Shown: in pieces, positions 1-10,059 of the stretch
Position numbering within the stretch: position 1 is the first letter of the stretch
Layout: every line of letters begins with the position of its first letter
Assembly (NCBI GenBank): GCA_019232625.1
Contig: JAFANP010000022.1
Location: forward strand, 1 to 49,085
DNA from: Alphaproteobacteria bacterium
GTDB taxonomy: Bacteria; Pseudomonadota; Alphaproteobacteria; Sphingomonadales; Sphingomonadaceae
Direction: 5' to 3'
Length of the DNA stretch: 49,085 bases
Translations under genes and position numbers: made by a program
Notes under the pieces: generated by a model
The model's database searches: none
Told to the model about the DNA's origin: nothing
The model's input: the letters and a program-made list of their open reading frames with translations, nothing else

Positions 1-360
1 GATGTGCGAGAAGCGCAGGTTCTGCTGATACAGCCGGTTGAACGGATCGCGCAGGTTAGCGTGCGCCACGAACACCGGCTGGCGCCATGACCCGCCGCGC
101 ACCACCCGCATCGGGATCAGCTCGCCGGCCTTGGGCTCGCGCACCGGGTTGACCGGCGCCAGGTTGTCGTAGCCCTTCTCGTTGTCGTCGTGGACGTAGG
201 CGTCGGCCGTCCACTCCGCGGCGTTGCCCGCCTGATCGCGCGTGCCGTAGGGCCCCTCGCCCCACACGTACTTGCCGACCGGCGCGATCAGCACGGTGCC
301 GTCGCTGTCGTCGGGATCGCCGAGCAGCGGCGACGGGACCACCATGGTCTGCTGCGGCCG
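1..360 (-). pseudogene. Formylglycine-generating-enzyme (FGE-sulfatase) family protein, C-terminal part
   Basis: Reading the minus strand from about 360 to the window edge gives the C-terminal half of an FGE/SUMF1-type domain. The run PVGKYVWGEGPYGTRDQAGN is followed by AEWTADAY and then by VVRGGSW, the usual order of blocks in this family. These proteins oxidise cysteine to formylglycine or act as related iron or copper enzymes; which one applies here cannot be told. The upstream half, with the expected RLPTEAEWE-type block, is missing: at about 330-365 the homology stops and sigma-54 coding sequence on the other strand begins. The C-terminus runs off the window. The gene is therefore incomplete at both ends in this window; the 5' loss is either a real rearrangement or an assembly join. 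Confidence 0.75.
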
Positions 361-1326
361 CTCGATCTCGCGCATCGCCTCGGCGCGCCGCTCTGCGACG
401 TCGAGCGTGTGCTTGGCGTCATTCAGACCTTCGATCCGGCCGGCGTCGGCGCCCGCTCGCTCGCCGAGTGCCTCGCCATCCAGGCGAAGGAGGCGGACCG
501 TTACGACCCCGCCATGGCGCGGCTGATCGACAATCTCGACTATCTCGCGCGCGGCAATCTCGGCGCGCTGAAGCGGATCTGCGGCGTCGACGACGAGGAC
601 CTCGCCGACATGATCCGCGAGCTGCGCGCCTATGATCCCAAGCCCGGGCTGCGCTACGCCTCGGCGACGATCGAGGCGGTGACGCCCGACGTCTATGTCG
701 CGCGGACGGCGAAGGGCTGGGCGATCGAGCTCAACAACGCCACGCTGCCGCGGCTGATCGTCAACCGCAGCTATTACACCGAGCTGGCGGGCGCCGCGCC
801 CGACGGCGCCAGCAAGGCGTGGCTCAACGAGAGCCTGCAGAGCGCCAACTGGCTGCTGAAGGCGCTCGACCAGCGCGCGCGCACCATCGTCAAGGTCTGC
901 AACGAGATCGTCAAGCAACAGGACGCCTTCTTCCGCCACGGCGTCTCCCACCTCCGGCCGCTCACCCTGAGGCAGGTGGCCGAGGAGATCGGCATGCACG
1001 AATCGACGGTGAGCCGCGTCACGTCCAACAAATATCTCTCGTGCGACCGGGGCCTCTACGAGCTCAAATATTTCTTCACCAGCGGCATCCAGTCCGCCGA
1101 CGGCGGCGACGCCGTCTCGGCCGAGGCGGTGAAGAGCCACATCAAGGCGCTGATCGCCGTCGAGCGGCCGGACGCCATCCTCTCCGACGACCAGCTGGTC
1201 GACCTGCTGCGCGGCAAGGGCTTCGACATCGCCCGCCGCACCGTCGCCAAATATCGCGAGGCGATCGGCCTCGGCTCCTCCGTCCAGCGCCGCCGCCAGA
1301 AGGCGCTCGGGTCGCGCGCCGCCTAA
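358..1326 (+). pseudogene. rpoN: RNA polymerase sigma-54 factor RpoN, N-terminally truncated
   Basis: This encodes the C-terminal two thirds of sigma-54, the factor that directs RNA polymerase to -24/-12 promoters. Homology begins at about PLDLAHRLGAPLCDVERVLG and runs through the core-binding region (FDPAGVGARSLAECLAIQ), the DNA-contact HTH (EEIGMHESTVSRVTSNKYL) and the C-terminal RpoN box ARRTVAKYRE. The stop at 1324-1326 is normal. Compared with E. coli RpoN (477 residues), about 150 N-terminal residues are missing, including region I, which is needed for response to activators. The open frame extends back to 190, but those codons are antisense to the FGE gene and no plausible start or binding site is seen. 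The fragment is probably non-functional as shown, or it is an assembly chimera. Confidence 0.85.
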
Positions 1327-1335
1327 GGAACCCGG

Positions 1336-2112
1336 ATGATCCCCAATATCCTCGTGCTGGCGGGCCGTCGCTCGCCCACCACCGATCCGCTCGCCGCCTC
1401 CGCGGGCGTGACCCACAAGGCGATGGTGCCGGTGAAGGGGGAGGCGATGGTCGGGCGGGTGCTGCGCATCGCCGAAGCGGCCTGGCCCGCCGCGCCGCTC
1501 TACGTCTCGGTGGACGATTTCGCCGCCATCGCCGCCGAGCCGACGGTGGCGCGGCTGGTCGCCTCCGGAAGGCTGACGCCCCTCGATGCGCGGGCGAACA
1601 TCGTCGAGAGCGTCGTCGAGGCGAGCCGCACGACCGGCTTTCCGCTCCTCATCACCACCGCCGACAACGTGCTGATGACGCCCGAAGGGATGCGCTCGAT
1701 CGACGAGGAGGGGCGCAGGCGGCGGGCGGACGCCGTCGTGATGATGGCTGAGAAGGCGGACATCCTCGCCGCCCATCCCGACGGACAGCGCCGCTTCTAC
1801 GCCTTTCGCGGCGGTGCCTATTCGAACTGCAACCTGTTCTGGCTTGGCGGCGATCGGGCGCTCAAGGCGACGGAGAGCTTCCGCCTCGGCGGCCAGTTCG
1901 CCAAGCACAAGCGCCGCGCCGTCAAGGCGCTCGGCGTGACGACCCTGCTTCTCTACCTGTCCCGCCTGCTCACCCTCGACGGGATGTTCCGGCACTTCTC
2001 CCGCCGCTTCGGCCTCGGCATCCGCGCCCTGGTGGCGAAGGACGGCCGCCTCGCCATCGACGTCGACAACGAGCGGACGCATCGTGTCGCCGAGGAGCTG
2101 CTCTCGCGCTGA
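1336..2112 (+). CDS. MobA-like nucleotidyltransferase family protein
   Basis: A 258-residue protein with an NTP-transferase (GT-A-like) fold signature. The N-terminus MIPNILVLAGRRS resembles the nucleotide-binding loop LAGGxGxR, although the glycines are partly replaced. THKAMVPVKGEAMVGRVL matches the conserved Lys-Pro and dimer region of MobA/IspD-type enzymes. LLITTADNVLMTPEGM carries the Asp expected for metal binding. The substrate is unknown; molybdenum-cofactor guanylylation and sugar-nucleotide synthesis are both possible. The start lies nine bases after the rpoN stop, with AGGAA just upstream, so the two genes are probably co-transcribed. A hydrophobic stretch near residue 205 (VTTLLLYLSRLLTL) suggests a membrane-facing helix. 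Confidence 0.75.
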   Translation: MIPNILVLAGRRSPTTDPLAASAGVTHKAMVPVKGEAMVGRVLRIAEAAWPAAPLYVSVDDFAAIAAEPTVARLVASGRLTPLDARANIVESVVEASRTTGFPLLITTADNVLMTPEGMRSIDEEGRRRRADAVVMMAEKADILAAHPDGQRRFYAFRGGAYSNCNLFWLGGDRALKATESFRLGGQFAKHKRRAVKALGVTTLLLYLSRLLTLDGMFRHFSRRFGLGIRALVAKDGRLAIDVDNERTHRVAEELLSR

Positions 2113-2138
2113 GCCCGCCTTCCCGTCGCGGGTGCGCC

Positions 2139-2162
2139 CCTTCTCCCGCTCGCGGGAGAAGG
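2139..2162. repeat. Short palindrome between convergent genes
   Basis: Ten-base arms (2139-2148 and 2153-2162) around a CTCG loop form a strong hairpin between the convergent nucleotidyltransferase and pyrC genes. It is followed by a GATGAGGGT tail. A related hairpin with nine-base arms lies at 9362-9383, also followed by TGAGGGT, so this is a small dispersed family. It may serve as a terminator or mRNA-end structure, but there is no adjacent T-run. Confidence 0.55.
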
Positions 2163-2235
2163 CCGGGATGAGGGTCTTCTTTTCTTTTCAACCGGGCGCG
2201 CGCCCCGGGCTGTCAGACCGTCACTCCGCTTACTC

Positions 2236-3300
2236 TCACGGGCTGGAGAGTGGAAAGCCATCGCCCGTCATCCGCCAGCGCAGCGTCTCGCCGGCGTGGA
2301 AGGGGATGAGCGCCGAGCCCGCGGCGGGAATTCGCTCCGGCACCTCGACGGCCTCGCGTTCCAGCGTCACCGTCCCCTCGTTGAGCGGGAGGCCGTAGAA
2401 GAGCGGGCCGTTCTCGCTCGCGAAGGCCTCCAGGCGGTCGAGCGCGCCTTCCTCCTCGAAGACCTGGGCGTAGCTCTCCAGGGCGAAAGGCGCGTTGAAG
2501 ATGCCGGCGCAGCCGCAGTCGGCCTCCTTCTTCTCCACAGCATGCGGCGCGCTGTCGGTACCGAGGAAGAATTGGCGCGAGCCCGAGGTCGCGGCACGGC
2601 GGACCGCCAGCCGGTGCGCCTCGCGCTTCACCACCGGCAGGCAGTAAGCGTGGGGCCGAAGCCCGCCGGCGAACAGGGCGTTGCGGTTGAGGTGGAGGTG
2701 CTGAGGCGTCACCGTCGCGGCAAGGTTGGGGCCGCCGGCCTCGACGAAGGCGGCCGCCTCGGCCGTCGTGATATGCTCGAACACCGCCTTGAGGGCCGGG
2801 AAGTCGCGCAGCAGCGGCGCGAAGACCCGGTCGATGAACACCGCTTCCCGGTCGAACATGTCGACCTGCGGATCGGTCACCTCGCCGTGGACGAGGAGGG
2901 GCATGCCGATGCGCTGCATCGCCTCCAGCGCCGGCCACAGGTTGCGGACGTCGGTGACGCCGTGCGCGGAATTGGTCGTCGCGTTGGCCGGGTAGAGCTT
3001 AGCCGCCACCCAGGCGCCGCTCTCATGGCCGCGGACCAGCGCGTCGGGATCGGCCTCGTCGGTGAGGTAGCAGGTCATCAGCGGGGTGAAGCCGGTGCCC
3101 TGCGCGGCGGCGAGGATGCGCCGGCGGTAGGCCTCCGCGGCGGCGACCGTGGTGACGGGCGGGGCGAGGTTGGGCATGACGATCGCCCGGGCGAACCGGC
3201 GCGCCGTGAACGGCGTCACGGCGCGCAGCATCTCGCCGTCGCGCAGGTGCACGTGCCAGTCGTCGGGCCGGCGGATGACGAGGCGGCTTGGTTCCGGCAT
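2236..3300 (-). CDS. pyrC: Dihydroorotase (class II, PyrC type)
   Basis: A 354-residue cytosolic zinc enzyme that interconverts N-carbamoyl-L-aspartate and dihydroorotate in pyrimidine synthesis. Active-site residues are visible in order: H16 and H18 in [12 protein letters not shown], the Lys to be carboxylated (K101, in [12 protein letters not shown]), metal ligands H138 (LLVHGE) and H176 (FEHIT), and the catalytic Asp D249 in GTDSAPH. Length and motif order match E. coli PyrC. The ATG at 3300 is 22 bases from the divergent ygfZ-like start, so the two promoters must share or overlap this short region. Confidence 0.95.
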   Translation of the reverse strand: MPEPSRLVIRRPDDWHVHLRDGEMLRAVTPFTARRFARAIVMPNLAPPVTTVAAAEAYRRRILAAAQGTGFTPLMTCYLTDEADPDALVRGHESGAWVAAKLYPANATTNSAHGVTDVRNLWPALEAMQRIGMPLLVHGEVTDPQVDMFDREAVFIDRVFAPLLRDFPALKAVFEHITTAEAAAFVEAGGPNLAATVTPQHLHLNRNALFAGGLRPHAYCLPVVKREAHRLAVRRAATSGSRQFFLGTDSAPHAVEKKEADCGCAGIFNAPFALESYAQVFEEEGALDRLEAFASENGPLFYGLPLNEGTVTLEREAVEVPERIPAAGSALIPFHAGETLRWRMTGDGFPLSSP

Positions 3301-3322
3301 GGCGGGTGCTTACCTTCAATGG

Positions 3323-4045
3323 ATGAGCGGAACCACCCTCGCCGATCGCGCCCTTCTCCGCCTGTCCGGGGACGAGGTGCGGCCCTTCCTCCAGGGCCTC
3401 GTCACCAACGACCTGGTCGCACTCGCCCCCGACCGGCCCCTCTGGGCGGGCCTGCTCACCCCGCAGGGCAAGGCGCTGTTCGACTTCATCCTCTGGGCCG
3501 ACGGCGGCGACGTGCTGGTCGACTGCGAGGCCGGTGCGGCGGGGGAGCTGGCCCAGCGGCTGACGATCTACCGGCTGCGGCGCAAGATCGTCATCGCGCG
3601 TGAGGAGGGCCTCGCCGTGCATTGGTCGGGCCGCGGCGCGCAGGGCCTCCCCGACCCCCGCCTCCCCGATCTGGGCCGCCGCTGGCTGGCGCCTCCGGGC
3701 GAGCCGGCGGACGGCTGGCTGGCGCATCGCCTGCGCCTCGGGGTGACGGAGGGGCGGGCCGAGCTCGGCGCCGACAGGACCCTCTGGCTCGAATGCAATG
3801 CCGCCGAGCTGAACGGGGTCAGCTTCACCAAGGGCTGCTATGTCGGCCAGGAGAATACGGCGCGGATGAACTACCGCTCGAAGGTCAACCGCCGCCTCTT
3901 CGTCGTCCCGGCCGACGCGCCGGGCGAGCGGACGCGGATCCACTATCCCGCGCTTGGGCTTGCGGTGGAGCACCGGCGGATCGACGATTTCGGGCCGGCG
4001 ATCCTGCCCCGCTGGCTCAGCGCCGCGCTCGGCGCCGGCGATTAG
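3323..4045 (+). CDS. ygfZ: YgfZ/GcvT-type folate-binding protein (Fe-S cluster repair)
   Basis: A 240-residue member of the GcvT-like COG0354 family (YgfZ, mitochondrial IBA57), which uses tetrahydrofolate to help assemble or repair Fe-S enzymes. The signature KGCYVGQE, with its conserved Cys, lies at about residues 170-177, followed by NTARMNYRSK. I chose ATG 3323 (MSGTTLADR) because homology begins there (ALLRLSGDEVRPFLQGLVTN); an upstream in-frame ATG at 3149 would run through the antisense of pyrC. It is divergent from pyrC. Aconitase, a 4Fe-4S enzyme and plausible client, is encoded nearby, but no direct link can be claimed. Confidence 0.9.
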   Translation: MSGTTLADRALLRLSGDEVRPFLQGLVTNDLVALAPDRPLWAGLLTPQGKALFDFILWADGGDVLVDCEAGAAGELAQRLTIYRLRRKIVIAREEGLAVHWSGRGAQGLPDPRLPDLGRRWLAPPGEPADGWLAHRLRLGVTEGRAELGADRTLWLECNAAELNGVSFTKGCYVGQENTARMNYRSKVNRRLFVVPADAPGERTRIHYPALGLAVEHRRIDDFGPAILPRWLSAALGAGD

Positions 4046-4069
4046 ACCACTCCGGTTTCAGGCCGGATC

Positions 4070-4104
4070 GTCACCCCGGACTCGATTGATGAGAGTCCAC
4101 CTTC
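4070..4104. repeat. Degenerate copy of the GTCATGCCGGACT repeat
   Basis: This segment follows the pattern of the repeat arms at 7907-7938 and 15564-15595 (GTCAnnCCGGACTyGAT followed by TCCACCTTC) with some mismatches. It lies between the convergent ygfZ-like gene and the cyclase gene, in a 135-base gap that otherwise holds nothing recognisable. Confidence 0.45.
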
Positions 4105-4180
4105 TTCATGTCTTTGCGCCTCAAAGGGTAAGGCAATGCCGGACGGGAGGGTACGCGCCGGGGAAGGGAGGGAGCCCCCC

Positions 4181-4834
4181 TCAACCTAGGACGGCGAACG
4201 CCCGTACCGGGAAGGTGCCCATGCCGGCTACCTTGGGCGGCACCGCGAAGAAGCGGAAGCCGCTCTCCGGAAGGGCGGAAAGGTTGGTCATGTGCTCGCA
4301 GACGAGGGTGCCTGCGCCGAGCAGGACGGTGTGGACCGGCCGGGCCCGTCGCGCGGTGTCGTCGATATTGTGGCTGTCGATGCCGACCAGCCTCGCGCCC
4401 CGCCCGGCGAGGAGGCGGGCGGCGGCCTCGGTGAGATAGGGATGGCTGGTCTGATAGGCCTCGGTGCGCCAGTGGCGATCCCAGCCGGTCTGGACGAGGA
4501 CGGCCCTGCCGGCGACGTCCAGCGTCTCGAACGCCTCGGCGTCGACGGCGGGGCCGCCCAAGCGGACGACGAGCCCCTCGATGCCGGCGAGCCGCTCCAG
4601 CGCCAGCTGCGAGAGGTCCGCCCCCTCGGCGAAGCGGTGGAAGGGGGCGTCGAGATAGGTGCCGGTGTTGGCGACCATGTCGATCCGGCCGATCTGGAAG
4701 GTCGAGCCGTCGTCATAATGTTCGGCGGACCGCTCGCGGCTCCAATAGTCGCAGATGTGCGGGCCCGGCAGGCCCTTGTAGGTGGTCATGCCGTCCTCGA
4801 CGACGTGGCTCAGGTCGACGAGCCTCTTGTCCAT
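4181..4834 (-). CDS. Cyclase-family (KynB-like) metal-dependent hydrolase
   Basis: A 217-residue protein of the cyclase/kynurenine-formamidase-like family, starting MDKRLVDLSHVVEDGMTTY. The usual metal motif HxGTHxDAPxH appears as NTGTYLDAPFHR (residues 56-67): Asp and the last His are kept, but the first two His are Asn and Tyr. GIDSHNIDD, later in the protein, matches the GIDTxSxD block of the family. Substrate unknown. The gene is the last of a minus-strand series: its ATG lies inside the 3' end of the preceding membrane-protein gene (25-base overlap), which implies translational coupling. I rejected a longer frame to 5035 because its first 67 residues are antisense-like and lack homology. 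Confidence 0.85.
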   Translation of the reverse strand: MDKRLVDLSHVVEDGMTTYKGLPGPHICDYWSRERSAEHYDDGSTFQIGRIDMVANTGTYLDAPFHRFAEGADLSQLALERLAGIEGLVVRLGGPAVDAEAFETLDVAGRAVLVQTGWDRHWRTEAYQTSHPYLTEAAARLLAGRGARLVGIDSHNIDDTARRARPVHTVLLGAGTLVCEHMTNLSALPESGFRFFAVPPKVAGMGTFPVRAFAVLG

Positions 4835-5052
4835 ATCCGCCACAGCGCGAAGCCTCCGATAAGGGCCCAGACGACGTTGAGCGCCGTCGAGGGCAAGGCG
4901 CGGTGCCACCAGCCGTTGACCACGAAGCCCGCCGCGCCGACCAGGTTCATGCCCTGGAAGAGCGCCGACTGGCCGGTCAGCCGCCCCGCCGTGACGAGCA
5001 GGTAGGCGCCGAGGATCAGCAGGGCGCCCGCCCATCCGACGACTTCGACCAG
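4810..5052 (-). CDS. CBU_0592-type small membrane protein
   Basis: An 80-residue inner-membrane protein with three hydrophobic segments: VGWAGALLILGAYLLVTAG, LVGAAGFVVNGWW and LNVVWALIGGFALW. The pattern (GW.GA..IL.AY......L......Q..NLVGA.....N.W.....PS..LN..WA.I) matches the CBU_0592 family, function unknown. No ATG, GTG or TTG lies near the start of homology. The best match to relatives places initiation at a CTG at 5052 (reading M/L-VEVVGWAG); a second CTG at 5070 overlaps the acnA stop as CTGA. It lies between acnA and the cyclase gene and overlaps the latter by 25 bases, so the three probably form one transcript. Confidence 0.75.
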   Translation of the reverse strand: MVEVVGWAGALLILGAYLLVTAGRLTGQSALFQGMNLVGAAGFVVNGWWHRALPSTALNVVWALIGGFALWRIWTRGSST

Positions 5053-5066
5053 GAAGGCCGTCCCGC

Positions 5067-7787
<2,721 letters not shown>

Positions 7788-7906
7788 CGGGGGCCTTTCG
7801 GGCGGCGCGGCGTGGTGTCCGCATTCTGGAGACATTCGCCGCGTGTGGATGTTGGCGGCGCTCTAGCAACGCGCGGCGGGGGTGTGAAGGCTCACCCCCG
7901 CCATCG

Positions 7907-7990
7907 TCATGCCGGACTTGATCCGGCATCCACCTTCCTTGCCGACGCCTGGGAGGGAGAAGGTGGACCCCGGATCAGGTCCGGGGTGAC
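7907..7990. repeat. Imperfect inverted repeat, GTCATGCCGGACT family
   Basis: Two 32-base arms (7907-7938 and 7959-7990) are imperfect reverse complements that meet around a short linker. Each arm also contains its own small dyad (CCGGACTTGATCCGG). Related single arms occur at 15564-15595 and, degenerate, at 4070-4104. Such arrangements are common intergenic dispersed repeats. This one fills much of the 313-base gap between acnA and the DUF433 gene, where I see no coding sequence. Confidence 0.7.
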
Positions 7991-8081
7991 CGGGAGGGGT
8001 TCACGCGAACGCGCCAAGGCCCGAAGGGGGGCGCCCTGCCGCCACGGCTGTCAGAAACCGTCCTCACGCCCGGCAGAAATG

Positions 8082-8098
8082 CGATACGGAGCGTATCG
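8082..8098. promoter_or_regulatory. Palindrome directly upstream of the DUF433 gene (possible operator)
   Basis: Seven-base perfect arms CGATACG (8082-8088) and CGTATCG (8092-8098) separated by GAG end two bases before the DUF433 start codon. The position suggests autoregulation by the antitoxin-like protein, as is usual for toxin-antitoxin pairs; this is inference only. Confidence 0.45.
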
Positions 8099-8100
8099 AC

Positions 8101-8337
8101 ATGACGCTGCCCGACCATCCGCGCATCTCAGTGGATCCGGCCGTCTGCGGCGGACGTCCGACGGTGGCCGGAACGCGGATGCGCGTCTCCGACATTCTCG
8201 ACGCGCTGGCGAGCGGCGCGAGCGAGGCGGCCCTCCTCGCCGACTTCCCCTACATAAGCCTCGAAGACATCCGCGCCTGCCTCGCCTACGGCGCCGCCTC
8301 GGCCCACCCCATCGTCACGGCCGACGCCGCCGAATGA
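8101..8337 (+). CDS. DUF433 domain protein (antitoxin-like)
   Basis: A 78-residue protein whose central pattern ISVDPAVCGGRPTVAGTRM followed by RVSDILDALASGAS and DFPYISLEDIRACLAYGA is the DUF433 signature. These small helix-turn-helix-like proteins are commonly encoded just before DUF5615 PIN-like proteins and are regarded as antitoxins of VapB/VapC-like pairs. The same arrangement is seen here: the stop overlaps the next start as ATGA. A palindrome sits directly before the start codon. Confidence 0.85.
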   Translation: MTLPDHPRISVDPAVCGGRPTVAGTRMRVSDILDALASGASEAALLADFPYISLEDIRACLAYGAASAHPIVTADAAE

Positions 8338-8569
8338 AGTTCCTCCTCGACGCGCAGCCGCCGCCGGGCTTTGGCCAGTGCCTGGAGGCGCGCGGCCACG
8401 AGGCGAAACATGTCTGCGAGGTGGGACCTGACCGACGCGCCCATCGCCGCTCACGCCGCGGCGACGGGCGCCGTCCTCGTGAGCAAGGATCAGGACTTTC
8501 TCTCGCTACGCGGGAGGGAGAGACTTCACGTCCTGTGGCTGCTGGGGAAACATCTCCGATACCGGCTGA
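8334..8569 (+). pseudogene. DUF5615 PIN-like toxin, broken by two frameshifts
   Basis: The frame opens with MKFLLDAQPPP and EARGHEAKHVCEVG, the normal start of DUF5615 (VapC-like PIN fold) proteins. At 8427 one extra C moves the homology to the next frame, which continues LTDAPIAAHAAATGAVLVSK, then DQDFLSL and VLWLLG. At 8548-8550 an extra A moves it again to give LGNISDTG and a stop at 8567-8569. Undoing both insertions restores a contiguous domain, including the acidic KDxDF motif. The coding region also ends early relative to most family members. Either this is a decaying toxin gene whose antitoxin survives, or the assembly has two indel errors. The DUF433 stop overlaps its start by four bases. 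Confidence 0.8.
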
Positions 8570-8705
8570 CCCATTCCCCTCCCTGCACGCAGGGAGGGGT
8601 TAGGGGTGGGTGCGTCGCTGGAGGACGCTGCTCCTTCCGTAGACGTACTCACCTCCGACCCCTCTCTGCACGCAGGGACGGACAGACCTGGCGCGGGGTG
8701 AGCGG

Positions 8706-9119
8706 TTAGCGGGAGGTTGCCGTCTTGCCGCGGCGCCTGCGCATCGGGGTGACATTCGCGGCGTCCTTCAAGGCGACGATCTCCTCTTCCTCCATCTCCT
8801 CGATGCCGGCGATCTCGTTGCGGGCCTCGCGGGTGGCGAGGATCAGTTCGTCCAGTTTGGCGTGGAGGGCGACGTCGCGGCGGTGGGCGTCGGCCTCGCG
8901 CGCTTCCTGCTTGTTGAGCACCATCTGGGTCAGCGTGATGGCGAAGACGGAGAGGGCGGCGGTGAGGCCGCCGGCGCTGAAGCCGGTCGCGAACCAGGCG
9001 AGGCAGAAGAGGATGAGGGCGAGCTGCGCATAAGGCTGGGCGGCGACGTCGGCGACCGCCTCCGACAGGCGGCAGCCGAAGGCGGCGAGGCGGCCGAACC
9101 CGGACTTGGCGTGGGACAT
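8706..9119 (-). CDS. Low-affinity iron permease family membrane protein
   Basis: A 137-residue protein with two predicted membrane helices (LALILFCLAWFATGFSAGG and LTAALSVFAITLTQMVL). They are followed by a charged soluble tail, NKQEAREADAHRRDVALHAK, then LDELILATREARNEIAGIEE, which matches the bacterial low-affinity iron permease family (COG5478-like). The tail carries many Glu and a basic end (MRRRRGK). Transport of iron is the family label; there is no direct evidence for it here. It is transcribed alone, followed by an intergenic hairpin-rich stretch. Confidence 0.75.
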   Translation of the reverse strand: MSHAKSGFGRLAAFGCRLSEAVADVAAQPYAQLALILFCLAWFATGFSAGGLTAALSVFAITLTQMVLNKQEAREADAHRRDVALHAKLDELILATREARNEIAGIEEMEEEEIVALKDAANVTPMRRRRGKTATSR

Positions 9120-9361
9120 GGGCGATACTCCCGATACAGGGCGGCCAGGGTCGCGCGCGCGCCCACGCGGCCGCCGGGTGACTTAATCCAGTTTAGCCAT
9201 CCCGGTTTCCGTCAGGGGCGCTTCACTGCGGCGGGACGAGGCGGGGCGCCGGTGGGGCGGGCGGCGTCGCTCGCGGCGGGAGGAGGGGAGAGGGGGCAGG
9301 TCGCCGCCGCTTGCCGCTCTTCCGTCTGCCCTCGCCCTGCCGCCGCGGGGCGGCGGCTGTC

Positions 9362-9383
9362 CCTCTCCCGCGGGCGGGAGAGG
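9362..9383. repeat. Short palindrome downstream of merR-like gene
   Basis: Nine-base arms (9362-9370 and 9375-9383) form a hairpin 14 bases beyond the merR-like stop. It belongs to the same small family as 2139-2162, sharing the TGAGGGT tail. It may act as the end structure of the peptide-merR transcript, though no T-run follows. The rest of the 9120-9396 gap holds no gene that I can see. Confidence 0.5.
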
Positions 9384-9396
9384 ACTTGGGTGAGGG

Positions 9397-9783
9397 TCAG
9401 GGCTCGAAGGCCTCGAGGATCGGGCAGGGGCCGGCCTCGCCGCTCGCGCAGGCGCGGGTGAGGCGGGTGAGGGCGGCGCGGGCCGCCTCGAGCTCGGCGA
9501 TGCGGGCGGCGAGCGCTTCGAGCCGGGCGGCGGCGAGTTGGCGGACGCGGGGGCGGTCGTGGGACTTGTCGAGGGCGAGCAGCTCGGCGATCTCGTCCAG
9601 CGTGAAGCCGGCGGCCTGGGCGCGGCGGATGAAGCGCAGGCGGGCGACGTCGGAATCGCCGTAGCGCCGGACCGCGCCGGCGCGGGGCGGCTCGGCGAGG
9701 AGGCCGCGCCGCTGGTAGTAGCGCACGGTCTCGACTCCGACGCCTCCGGCCGCGGCGAGTCGGGCGATCGTGAGATCGGGCAT
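9397..9783 (-). CDS. MerR-family metal-responsive transcriptional regulator
   Basis: A 128-residue MerR-type activator. The N-terminal winged HTH carries the family hallmarks TIARLAAAGGVGVETVRYYQ, RRGLL and RRYGDSDVARLRFIRRAQA; a dimerisation helix follows; the C-terminal metal loop is C112-ASGEAGP-C120-PILEAF. The Cys-x7-Cys spacing and numbering resemble CueR (C112/C120). At the position of MerR C82 or CueR S77 (the residue after His in KSHDRPRV) there is Asp, so three-Cys mercury coordination as in Tn501 MerR is not possible. AAGGAG precedes the ATG at 9783. It is the second gene after a MerR-type promoter and is probably autoregulated. Confidence 0.9.
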   Translation of the reverse strand: MPDLTIARLAAAGGVGVETVRYYQRRGLLAEPPRAGAVRRYGDSDVARLRFIRRAQAAGFTLDEIAELLALDKSHDRPRVRQLAAARLEALAARIAELEAARAALTRLTRACASGEAGPCPILEAFEP

Positions 9784-9921
9784 GTCGAGGCTCCTTGCCA
9801 GGGTCGCCGAGGGCGAAAGTGGGCGGGGGATTGGAGGCGGGGGAGAGGGGCGGGAGCGCGGGCGGGCCGTGCCCCCGCGCCCCCGCGGCGCCGGCGGGCC
9901 TCGCCGGCGCCGATCGCGGGC

Positions 9922-10023
9922 TCAGCCGCCGCAGCGGCAGTCCCGGCAGGTGCAGGGGCTGCAGCGGCAGCCGCCGCGGGCGGCGGTGCAGGCGCAGGGG
10001 GCCTCGGTGCGGGTCCGGTTCAT
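9922..10023 (-). CDS. Cysteine-rich metallothionein-like peptide (33 residues)
   Basis: A short reading frame with ATG 10023 and TGA 9922-9924, preceded by AGGAG eight bases upstream. The 33-residue product starts MNRTRTEAP and then has eight cysteines at 10, 12, 19, 21, 24, 26, 29 and 31, arranged as four CxC pairs (CAC, CRC, CTC, CRC). The last three pairs are spaced regularly by two residues. There are no other Cys and no aromatic residues, as in metallothioneins, but it is shorter than SmtA- or PmtA-type proteins and shares no obvious His or fold motif with them. It is the first gene downstream of a canonical MerR-type promoter and is followed by the merR-like gene. Inferred role: sequestering a soft metal such as Cu(I), Zn, Cd or Hg. 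Confidence 0.75.
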   Translation of the reverse strand: MNRTRTEAPCACTAARGGCRCSPCTCRDCRCGG

Positions 10024-10059
10024 CGTACTTCTCCTATGTGCCGGTGATCGGCGAATCGC

